NCBI RefSeq assembly: GCF_003001935.1
Contig: NZ_PVNG01000013.1
Span: 124,001-188,000 of the forward strand
Length of the DNA: 64,000 nucleotides
Direction: 5' to 3'
DNA from: Nonomuraea fuscirosea
GTDB taxonomy: Bacteria > Actinomycetota > Actinomycetes > Streptosporangiales > Streptosporangiaceae
Numbering within the stretch: the stretch's first letter is position 1; each line of letters begins with the position of its first letter. The notes beneath the pieces were generated by a model. It did no database searches. It was not told the DNA's origin and saw only the letters and a list, made by a program, of their open reading frames with translations. The position numbers were made by a program, and so were the translations under genes. Below are positions 8,338 through 17,494 of this stretch, in pieces.

Positions 8338-8504
8338 GACGACCTTCGGAGAGAACGGGCGGACGGGTTGCTTCAACGGGCCGGCATTCGCCCCGTACAC
8401 GCACGGCGATCCAGGGCGCCTCCTGGGGCGCTGCTCGCGGTCGCGGTTGCCTCGTTCACGCCCTAGGTAACGGCCGGGCGATTTCCGCTATTCCCCGTCG
8501 GTTT

Positions 8505-8520
8505 CGTGATCTGTGTCACG
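8505..8520. promoter_or_regulatory. CRP/GlxR-like palindrome
   Basis: CGTGATCTGTGTCACG is an interrupted palindrome of the form CGTGA-N6-TCACG. It is close to the TGTGA-N6-TCACA site recognised by CRP-family regulators (Crp in Streptomyces, GlxR in Corynebacterium). It lies between the 32-aa microprotein gene and the metN leader, where it could serve the metNIQ promoter. The assignment rests on sequence pattern alone. Confidence 0.3.
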
Positions 8521-8552
8521 CTCCGCTACTTCACACTACGGTACGAGCGCCG

Positions 8553-8651
8553 TTACTTCCGGCGCAGGCGCATCGCCAGGCGCACGATGAGGAACACCAC
8601 GGCGCCGATCACCAGCAGCTGGAGAAGTTCCGGGACGCCCATGTTGCCCAT
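8553..8651 (-). CDS. 32-aa single-span membrane microprotein
   Basis: ATG at 8651 is preceded by AGGAG with 4-nt spacing. The frame encodes 32 residues, beginning MGNMGVPELLQLLVIGAVVF and ending in a basic tail 'RLAMRLRRK'. It is one hydrophobic helix followed by a positive C-terminus, giving an N-out, C-in topology by the positive-inside rule. The start faintly resembles TatA/TatE N-termini, but the amphipathic helix and acidic tail of TatA are missing. It lies 112 bp beyond the lon stop on the same strand, with the lon terminator between, so it probably has its own promoter. The function is unknown. Confidence 0.6.
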   Translation of the reverse strand: MGNMGVPELLQLLVIGAVVFLIVRLAMRLRRK

Positions 8652-8715
8652 ATCGCTCCTAATGCCGGAAGGTGACATGAGGGAGAACGTGCGCGGCGCG
8701 CTCCATAGTTCCCAA

Positions 8716-8751
8716 AGAGGGCCCCGTGATCAGAAGATCACGAGGCCCTCT
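8716..8751 (-). terminator. lon transcription terminator
   Basis: AGAGGGCC (8716-8723) plus CGTGATC (8725-8731) pair with GATCACG (8736-8742) and GGCCCTCT (8744-8751). One mismatch and a 4-nt loop complete a stem of about 16 bp. On the minus strand it is followed by TTTGGG. It begins 12 nt past the lon stop codon. Confidence 0.8.
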
Positions 8752-8762
8752 CAGCCGGACGG

Positions 8763-11126
<2,364 letters not shown>

Positions 11127-11140
11127 ACGAACTCCCAAGG

Positions 11141-11161
11141 GTTGAGTTATACCGGCTCAAC
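11141..11161. promoter_or_regulatory. HAIR-like operator (HspR) overlapping the lon promoter
   Basis: TTGAGT-N7-GCTCAA at 11142-11160 matches the HAIR consensus CTTGAGT-N7-ACTCAAG with the correct 7-nt spacer. It lies 15 nt before the lon ATG and contains TATAAC on the minus strand, a plausible -10 box. HspR repression of lon, dnaK and clpB through HAIR is established in Streptomyces. Confidence 0.75.
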
Positions 11162-11265
11162 TCATCGGAGCCCCATCGTGTTCCCTTCCTTGCCGATGTT
11201 CGCTCACGGCGATCGTAATCATGTAAGCGCCGCATCGAAAGCGGGTCCCGTCGTACAGTCGGCCA

Positions 11266-12627
11266 ATGGACCCGGTTGCGCTCTTCCACGAGGTGGCGGC
11301 CACCGTGCCCGCCTACGGCAGGTTCCTCGCCGAGCAGCAGGTGGACCCCGAGAAGATCACCACGCTGGACGACTTCGCCCGCCTGCCCATGACCACGAAG
11401 GACACCTACACCCTGCGGCACCCGCTGCCCGACCTGTGCAGGAACGGCGTGATCGGGGACATGATCGCCGTCTCGTCCGGCTCCACCGGCACGCCGTCGT
11501 TCTGGCCGCGCTCGGCGGGCGACGAGCGGGTCATCGCCGAGCGGTTCGAGGAGGTGTTCAGGGACTCCTTCCAGGCCCGGGAGCGCCGGACGCTCGCCGT
11601 GGTCTGCTTCGCGCTCGGCACCTGGGTCGGCGGCCTGTTCACCCTCGGGTGCTGCCGTCACCTGGCCGAGCGCGGTTACCCGATCACCGTGGTCGCCCCG
11701 GGCTCCGACCGGCGGGAGATCGCGCGGGTGCTGCCCGAGCTGGCCCCGTACTTCGACCAGGTCGTGCTGCTCGGTTATCCGCCGTTCCTGAAGAACGTCG
11801 TCGACGGCGAGGACCTGCCCTGGGCGGAGTGGAACGTCAAGCTGGTCACGGCGGGCGAGGTGTTCAGCGAGGAGTGGCGCACGCTGGTCGCCGAGCGGGC
11901 CGGCATCGCCGACCCGGTGCGGGGCGTCGCCTCCCTGTACGGCACCGCCGACGCGGGCGTCCTGGGCAACGAGACCGCGCTGTCGGTCGGCATCCGCCGT
12001 TTCCTGGCCGCCCGCCCCGGCCTGGCCAGGGAGTTGTTCGGGGAGTCCAGGCTGCCCACCCTCGTCCAGTACGACCCGGACGTCCGCTACTTCGAGGAGC
12101 ACCAGGGCACGCTGCTGTTCTCCGGCGACAACGGCGTGCCGCTCGTCCGCTACCACATCGCCGACGAGGGCGGCGTGCTGCCGTACGAGGAGCTGCTGGG
12201 GTTCGTCCGCGCCCACGGCTACCGGCCGGAGCGGGAGGGCCCCGAGCGGCCCTTCGTGTACGTCTTCGGCCGCAGCCACTTCACGGTGTCCTACTACGGC
12301 GCGAACGTCTACCCGGAGAACATCGCGATCGGCCTGGAGCAGGCGGAGGTGAGCGGGTCGGTCACCGGCAAGTTCGTGCTGGAGGTGGCCGAGGACGAGC
12401 GGCACGACCGGCACCTGACGGTGACGGTGGAGCTGGCGCCGGGCGAGCGGCCCTCCGAGGAGATCGCCCAGGCGGCGGGCGCGTCGATCCTGGCCCAGCT
12501 GCTCCGGCTGAACAGCGAGTTCGCCGCGTACGTGCCGGCCGGACGGCAGATGCCGTTCGTCCGGCTGCGGGAGGCCGGCGACCCCGACTACTTCCCGCCG
12601 GGCGCCAAGCACCGCTACACCCGGTAG
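11266..12627 (+). CDS. Phenylacetate-CoA ligase-like adenylate-forming enzyme (PaaK family)
   Basis: A 453-residue ANL enzyme. The N-terminus ('PAYGRFLAEQQVDPEKITTLDDFARLP') and P-loop 'SSGSTGTPSFWPRS' are those of the PaaK/phenylacetate--CoA ligase family. The P-loop lacks the usual lysine ('TGTPK' is replaced by 'TGTPSF'). The C-terminal third carries 'GRSHFTVSYYGANVYPENIA', the place where PaaK proteins read 'GRSDDMIIVRGVNVFP'. It would adenylate an aromatic or other carboxylate. No other phenylacetate genes are nearby, so the substrate is open and PaaK-like enzymes of natural-product loci remain an alternative. The stop codon lies in a duplicated 10-mer. Confidence 0.8.
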   Translation: MDPVALFHEVAATVPAYGRFLAEQQVDPEKITTLDDFARLPMTTKDTYTLRHPLPDLCRNGVIGDMIAVSSGSTGTPSFWPRSAGDERVIAERFEEVFRDSFQARERRTLAVVCFALGTWVGGLFTLGCCRHLAERGYPITVVAPGSDRREIARVLPELAPYFDQVVLLGYPPFLKNVVDGEDLPWAEWNVKLVTAGEVFSEEWRTLVAERAGIADPVRGVASLYGTADAGVLGNETALSVGIRRFLAARPGLARELFGESRLPTLVQYDPDVRYFEEHQGTLLFSGDNGVPLVRYHIADEGGVLPYEELLGFVRAHGYRPEREGPERPFVYVFGRSHFTVSYYGANVYPENIAIGLEQAEVSGSVTGKFVLEVAEDERHDRHLTVTVELAPGERPSEEIAQAAGASILAQLLRLNSEFAAYVPAGRQMPFVRLREAGDPDYFPPGAKHRYTR

Positions 12628-12638
12628 GACCCGGTAGG
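12619..12638 (+). repeat. Exact 10-bp tandem repeat carrying the stop codon
   Basis: ACCCGGTAGG occurs twice head to tail. The first copy contains the TAG stop of the PaaK-like gene and the second repeats the same stop just outside the gene. It fills nearly all of the 13-bp gap to the convergent Lrp gene. Confidence 0.85.
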
Positions 12639-12640
12639 GC

Positions 12641-13648
12641 CTACGTGGGGGTGAGGGCGGCGTCGATGCGCGACTCCGCCCAGGGCACCATGAGGAAGCC
12701 GCGCTTGACCGTCAGCACCTGCACACCCGCCGTCCACGAGTGGATCCCCGGCACCGCGGCCAGCGTGCGGGAGGTGAAGTGGTGCAGGTCGGCGGTGGTG
12801 GGCACAATCACCTCGCAGACCAGCGAGGCCTGCCCCAGCGTGGAGGCGATCATGCGGACGCCGCGCTCGCCGGCCAGCCGCTCGGCCACGCTCTCCTGCA
12901 TGCTCGGCTCGACCGTCAGCCACAGCAGGATCTCGGCCTCGTAGCCGAGCGCCGCCGCCGGGATGAAGGTGGTGACGCTGGCGCAGCCCCGGTCGAGCAT
13001 GGACTCCAGCCGCCGCCTGGCGGTGCTCTCGCTGATGCCGAGGCGGCGGCCGACGGACTGGAAGCTGGCCCGGCCGTCCTCCCGCAGGGCGGCCAGCACC
13101 TCGCGGTCGACGTCGTCGAGGTGGCCGCGTTCGCAGGTGTGGACGGGCCGGTGCAGTGCGAACGGCGCCGCCTTCTCGCCCAGGACGGGCACGCTCCAGT
13201 CGTAGCTCACCTTGTACGTGTGCAGCACCAGGTCGGCGTTGCTCTGCTGCGCCCCCGGCACGGAGTGCACGTAGTCGACCAGCATCGAGTAGAGGTCGCG
13301 GTGCTTGGGCGCGACCAGCTCGAAGACGATGTCGTAGCCGCCGGTGACGATGGTGACGTATCGGATGTCCGGATTTTTCGCCAGAAGCCCGGCCACTCTG
13401 AGCTGGCTGCCGGGCGCACAGGTCAGCCGCACCAGGAACACGTGGATCGGCCCCTCGTGCTCCAGGTGCGGCAGCACCGCCACGCGGGCCAGGCCCGCGC
13501 CCATGAGGTGCTGGGCCCGCCGCGCCACCGTGGTGGTGGAGATGCCGAGCAGCTGGGCGATGTCGGTCCAGCTGGCACGGCCGTTCACATGGAGCGCGGC
13601 GAGAATCCTGCGGTCCAGGTCGTCGAGATCATCCATCGGAGGCATCAT
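12641..13648 (-). CDS. Lrp/AsnC-family regulator with two Lrp repeats
   Basis: This 335-residue protein is twice the usual Lrp length (about 150). It holds two AsnC-type HTH domains, one near residues 5-60 ('DLDRRILAALHVNGRASWTD') and one near 175-235 ('DVDREVLAALREDGRASFQS'). Each is followed by an Lrp ligand-binding RAM-like domain. It behaves as a covalent dimer of the Lrp fold and probably senses an amino acid. It is the last gene of the peptide operon, 7 nt after the hydrolase gene, which suggests control of peptide or amino-acid use; the divergent region at 20281-20410 is the natural target. ATG 13648 and ATG 13636 are both possible starts. Confidence 0.88.
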   Translation of the reverse strand: MMPPMDDLDDLDRRILAALHVNGRASWTDIAQLLGISTTTVARRAQHLMGAGLARVAVLPHLEHEGPIHVFLVRLTCAPGSQLRVAGLLAKNPDIRYVTIVTGGYDIVFELVAPKHRDLYSMLVDYVHSVPGAQQSNADLVLHTYKVSYDWSVPVLGEKAAPFALHRPVHTCERGHLDDVDREVLAALREDGRASFQSVGRRLGISESTARRRLESMLDRGCASVTTFIPAAALGYEAEILLWLTVEPSMQESVAERLAGERGVRMIASTLGQASLVCEVIVPTTADLHHFTSRTLAAVPGIHSWTAGVQVLTVKRGFLMVPWAESRIDAALTPT

Positions 13649-13655
13649 CGCGCGT

Positions 13656-14495
13656 TCAGCCCCGGTCGCGCACCTCGGACAGGAAGCCGCGCACGGTGGC
13701 CTCCCACAGTTCGGCCTCCTCGACCTGCGGCGAGTGCCCGGACTTCTCGAAGATCCGCAGCTCGGAGCCGGGGATCAGGCCGGCGATGGTGCGGCTGCAC
13801 TCGACGGGGGTGATCCAGTCGTGGCGGCCGACGGTGATCAGGGTCGGCGCGGTGATGCCGGGCAGGAGGTGCTTGATGTCGTAGTTCGGCTGGTTGACGG
13901 CGAAGGCGTAGTTGTGGGTGGCGTAGTGGTAGGGCGTGGCGGCCACGCGCTGCTCCACCGCGCCGGGGTCGTAGTCGTGGTCGTACAGGGGGAGGATCTC
14001 GCGCCAGCAGTCGCGCAGGTCGTCGTCGTCGCGCACGGTGCCGGACATGATCCGGTCGAGCTTGGCCCGGTCGATGGTGACCCGGGAGGAGGCGGCGGCG
14101 TTGCGGATGGCCAGGTCCTGGTTGGCGTTGTCGGCGGAGGTGTCGCGCAGCACGACGGCGCTGACCCGGTCGGGGTGACGGGCGGCGTACTCCATGGCGA
14201 TGAAGCCGCCGTAGGAGCCGCCGGCGATGACGACGCGCTCGACGCCGAGCCACCGGCGCAGGCCCTCGACGTCGGCGACCCACTGCTCGTGGGTGAACGG
14301 GCCGTTCTGCCCGCTCTGTCCTGATCCCCGGGCGTCGAAGACGACCACCTTGTACGCGTCCGCGAGCCGGCCGAAGCTGCTCCTGGGCTCGGCGAGCGAG
14401 CCGAGGCCCGGCGCGCCGTGGTGGGCGATGATGACGTCGTCGCCCTCGCCGAGGACTTCGACGTTGAGCCGGTTGCCGTTGATGTCGACGAACAA
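13656..14495 (-). CDS. Alpha/beta hydrolase, proline iminopeptidase-like
   Basis: A 279-residue alpha/beta hydrolase with the oxyanion 'HHGAPG' and nucleophile elbow 'GGSYGG' (S94), the motif form seen in S33 proline iminopeptidases ('GGSWGS/GGSYGG'). The acid lies near 'GRHDWITP' and the catalytic His in 'SGHSPQVEE'. Family members release N-terminal proline from peptides, though related enzymes are esterases or lactonases. The peptidase reading is supported by its operon, which contains an M24 peptidase-like protein and a peptide importer. The gap to the M24 gene upstream is 23 bp. Confidence 0.82.
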   Translation of the reverse strand: MFVDINGNRLNVEVLGEGDDVIIAHHGAPGLGSLAEPRSSFGRLADAYKVVVFDARGSGQSGQNGPFTHEQWVADVEGLRRWLGVERVVIAGGSYGGFIAMEYAARHPDRVSAVVLRDTSADNANQDLAIRNAAASSRVTIDRAKLDRIMSGTVRDDDDLRDCWREILPLYDHDYDPGAVEQRVAATPYHYATHNYAFAVNQPNYDIKHLLPGITAPTLITVGRHDWITPVECSRTIAGLIPGSELRIFEKSGHSPQVEEAELWEATVRGFLSEVRDRG

Positions 14496-14518
14496 GACGG
14501 TCCTTCCAGAACAGATGA

Positions 14519-15688
14519 TCAGATGATGACGTCGGTGAGCTCGCGCGGGTACGCCGTCAGCCGGCGCGGCCCTGACTCGGTGACCAGGACGGTGTCGGAG
14601 ATGCGGTATCCGGCGTGGCCGGGCACGTAGACCCCGGGCTCGCTGGACAGGATCATGCCGGGGGCCAGCTCGGTCGTGTCGCCGTAGGACAGCCAGGGCG
14701 GCTCGTGGAAGCCGAGCCCGATGCCGTGCCCCTGCCGGTGCCTGATGTGCTCGGCGAGCCCGGCCCGCTCGATCACCGCCAGGCAGCGGCGGTTGGCCTC
14801 CTCGCAGGTGATGCCGGGGACGAGAGCCTCGGTGCCGGTCTCCTGCGCCTCGCGGACGACCTCGTAGTAGCGGGCCTGCTCGGGGGTGGGCTCGCCGATG
14901 ACGAACGTGCGCTCGCTCTCCACGAACCGGCCGCCGACGGCGCAGCCGAGCGAGAGCATGAACGTCTCCCCCGCGCGCAGCCGGTCGCCGCCGGGCAGGC
15001 GGTGCGGCTGGGCGGAGTTGGGACCGCCGTAGACGAGGCCGCCGGTCAGCATGGGCACGACGACGACGTCCTCGTGCCTGGCGTACATGAGGCGGGAGCC
15101 GTGGGAGATGACGTGCCCGGCCAGCTCGGTCTCGGTGGGCAGCTCGCCGCCCGCCTCGACGGCCGACCTGACCAGCTCGACGCCGGCCTCGATCATCTGG
15201 TCGGCGATGCGGGCGGCCTCCTCGTGCAGCGTGATCTCCTCGTGCAGCTTGCGCAGCCGCACCCGGCCGAGCGCGCCCGAGGCGCTCCAGCGGGTCGAGG
15301 GGAACGCCTCGGCCAGCGCCTCCACCCGGCCCACGCTGGTCGAGGGCGCGTACGCGGCGGCGCCGGGAGCGGGGACGTGCGCGGCCAGGACCGCGAACGG
15401 CGACCTGACGCCGGGGAACTCGGGGTAGGCCACGATCTCGGCCCGCGCCCGCTGGTCCAGGGCGTACTCGCGTTCCAGGTCGGGCACGAGCAGCACGGGC
15501 TCGCCGTCGAGCGGCAGCCAGCAGGCGACCGGCCGCTCGTTCGGGAAGTGGTGGAAGCCGGTGAGGTAGGCGACGTCGAGCGGGTCGTCGAGGATCAGGG
15601 CGGACAGGCCCTCGCGGGACATCTCCGCTCGTACCCGGTCGAGCGCGCCCGCGTAGAAGGCGCCGGGCAGCCGCTGGGAGAAGGTCAT
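14519..15688 (-). CDS. M24 'pita-bread' peptidase-like protein (Xaa-Pro peptidase/creatinase fold)
   Basis: A 389-residue protein with an N-terminal creatinase-N domain (about 15-140) and a C-terminal M24 domain (about 150-380). The GHGIG histidine (H321) and the 'EPG' glutamate (E350) are present. The other metal-ligand positions differ: the first Asp is S246 in 'MLSLG', the second is E257 (correct 11-residue spacing), and the last Glu is S364 in 'RISDT'. It may therefore be metal-free, like creatinase or ectoine hydrolase, rather than a true aminopeptidase P. ATG 15688 overlaps the stop of the upstream permease (ATGA). The open frame continues upstream in register but is not coding there. 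Confidence 0.85.
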   Translation of the reverse strand: MTFSQRLPGAFYAGALDRVRAEMSREGLSALILDDPLDVAYLTGFHHFPNERPVACWLPLDGEPVLLVPDLEREYALDQRARAEIVAYPEFPGVRSPFAVLAAHVPAPGAAAYAPSTSVGRVEALAEAFPSTRWSASGALGRVRLRKLHEEITLHEEAARIADQMIEAGVELVRSAVEAGGELPTETELAGHVISHGSRLMYARHEDVVVVPMLTGGLVYGGPNSAQPHRLPGGDRLRAGETFMLSLGCAVGGRFVESERTFVIGEPTPEQARYYEVVREAQETGTEALVPGITCEEANRRCLAVIERAGLAEHIRHRQGHGIGLGFHEPPWLSYGDTTELAPGMILSSEPGVYVPGHAGYRISDTVLVTESGPRRLTAYPRELTDVII

Positions 15689-16539
15689 GTGTCGCTCCTG
15701 TGGTTGCGGGCGTCGTTGTAGGCCACGGAGAGCAGCGTCGTGGACAGGACGAGCAGCAGGATGGCCAGCGACGGGAACAGGGTGGTCCACCAGGCGGAGG
15801 CCAGCGCGCCGGACTGCTGGGCCTTGTGCAGGATCGTGCCCCACGACCAGCTGTTCGGGTCGCCGAGCCCGAGGAAGGAGAGCCCGGCCTCGGACAGCAC
15901 GGCGCGGGAGGTGGTCAGCACGACGGACACGCCGACGACGGGGACGACGCCGGGCAGCAGGTGCTTGCGCACGATCCACAGGGACGAGCCGCCGACGACC
16001 TTGGCCGCCGACACGAACGGCATCGGCACGATGGCCAGGGCCTGCGAGCGCACCACGCGGGCCACCTCGGGCCAGCTGAACAGCGCGATCACCACGGCCA
16101 GCGTGCGCACGCTGGGCCCGGCCAGCGCCGCGACGAGGATCATCAGCGGCAGCACGGGCAGCGACAGCGACAGGTCCACCAGCACGCCGAGCGGGGTGTC
16201 CAGGCGGCGGAAGTAGGCGGCGCAGACGCCGATGAGCAGGCCGATGACGATGGCCAGCACGGAGGCGCTGACGCCGACCGCCATGCTGACCCTGGTGCCC
16301 CAGACGACCTGGGCGAAGACGTCCTGGCCGATGTCGTCGGTGCCGAACCAGTGGGCGGAGGAGGGCGGCTGGGAGGTGTCGGCGCCGTACCCCTCGGGGA
16401 AGGGCGCGATCAGCGGCGCGCAGATCGCGACCAGGGCCAGCAGGAGCAGCAGCAGCCCGCTGGCCACGCCGAGAGGGTTGCGGCGGAAGGAGGACCAGGT
16501 CCGCCGGCGCGGCGTGAGTTCCACGGCGGCTGCCGTCAT
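15685..16539 (-). CDS. Oligopeptide ABC transporter permease (DppC/OppC type)
   Basis: A 284-residue permease of the BPD_transp_1/OppC_N type. A cytoplasmic N-terminus leads into the first membrane helix ('NPLGVASGLLLLLLALVAI'). The 'GTDDIGQDVFAQVVWGTRVSM' segment and the EAA loop 'AAKVVGGSSLWIVRKHLLP' are diagnostic. The start at ATG 16539 overlaps the DppB stop, and its own stop overlaps the M24 start, so translation is tightly coupled. It pairs with the other permease and with the two divergent ATPases to import peptides. Confidence 0.93.
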   Translation of the reverse strand: MTAAAVELTPRRRTWSSFRRNPLGVASGLLLLLLALVAICAPLIAPFPEGYGADTSQPPSSAHWFGTDDIGQDVFAQVVWGTRVSMAVGVSASVLAIVIGLLIGVCAAYFRRLDTPLGVLVDLSLSLPVLPLMILVAALAGPSVRTLAVVIALFSWPEVARVVRSQALAIVPMPFVSAAKVVGGSSLWIVRKHLLPGVVPVVGVSVVLTTSRAVLSEAGLSFLGLGDPNSWSWGTILHKAQQSGALASAWWTTLFPSLAILLLVLSTTLLSVAYNDARNHRSDT

Positions 16540-17489
16540 GAGGTACGCACCCTGGGGTCGAGGATTCCGTAGGCCACGTCGGTGATCAGGTTGGCCGCCA
16601 CCACGGCGGCCGCGAGCAGCACGAACGCGCCCTGCAGGACGGGGAAGTCGAGCTGGCCGACGGCCTCGTAGATGGCGCGGCCGATGCCGGGATAGGCGTA
16701 GATCGTCTCGGTCAGCACCGCGCCGCCGACGAGGGTGCCGAGCTGCAGCCCGGCGATCGTGGTGGTGGGCAGCAACGCGTTGCGCAGCGCGTGCTTCCAC
16801 ACGACCTTCCCCCGCCGCACGCCCTTGGCCTTGGCCAGGGAGACGTAGTCCTCGCCGAGCGCCTCGATGAGCGTGGTCCGCATCGTCAGCACGTAGCCGC
16901 CGAGCTGGATGAAGACCAGCGACAGGCACGGCAGCACCAGGTGGTGCAGCATGCTGAGCGTGGCGCCCAGGCCGGTGGCGTCGAGGTCGACCGCCCCGCC
17001 GATGGGGAACCAGCCGAGCCAGACGCCCAGCACGTACATGAGCAGGATGCCGACGCTCGGCACGAACAGCGACTGCGCGGTGACGCCGGTGAGCTGGATG
17101 ACGCGGTCCAGCCAGCCCTTGGCCCTGGTGGCGGCGAGCACGCCGAGCGGGATGCCCAGCGCGATCGTCACCACCATGGCCGAGATCGTCAGGATCAGCG
17201 TCCACGGCAGCCGTTCCATGAGCACGGTCGTCACGGGGATCGACTGGCGGAAGGACATGCCGAGGTTGCCCTGCACGAGCTGGCCGAGATAGTCGAGGTA
17301 CTGCGCCGCCAGCGGCTTGTCCAGGCCGAAGTCGGCCAGCAGCTTCTGACGCAGTTCCTCGGTCATGTTCGGATCGGCCACGGCCAGCACCGGATCTCCT
17401 GGCAGCAGACGGACCAGGAAGAACGTCACCGTGACCGCGAACCAGAGGGTGAGCAGGCCGCGGGCCAGCCGGAGGCCGATGAAGCGCAT
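16536..17489 (-). CDS. Oligopeptide ABC transporter permease (DppB/OppB type)
   Basis: A 317-residue permease beginning MRFIGLRLARGLLTLWFAV, with the typical 'RLLPGDPVLAVADPNMTEEL' periplasmic segment and the EAA motif 'AKGVRRGKVVWKHALRNALLP'. About six membrane helices. It forms a heterodimeric channel with the DppC-type permease encoded directly downstream. It starts 5 nt after the binding-protein gene ends. Confidence 0.93.
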   Translation of the reverse strand: MRFIGLRLARGLLTLWFAVTVTFFLVRLLPGDPVLAVADPNMTEELRQKLLADFGLDKPLAAQYLDYLGQLVQGNLGMSFRQSIPVTTVLMERLPWTLILTISAMVVTIALGIPLGVLAATRAKGWLDRVIQLTGVTAQSLFVPSVGILLMYVLGVWLGWFPIGGAVDLDATGLGATLSMLHHLVLPCLSLVFIQLGGYVLTMRTTLIEALGEDYVSLAKAKGVRRGKVVWKHALRNALLPTTTIAGLQLGTLVGGAVLTETIYAYPGIGRAIYEAVGQLDFPVLQGAFVLLAAAVVAANLITDVAYGILDPRVRTS

Positions 17490-17494
17490 GCCGA

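Noticed and set aside
8338..8500. SAM-IV or S-box riboswitch before metN
   Set aside because: A GGCAACC string is present on the minus strand, but the flanking P1/P2 helices and other conserved core bases of SAM riboswitches could not be fitted by eye. A covariance-model search would decide.
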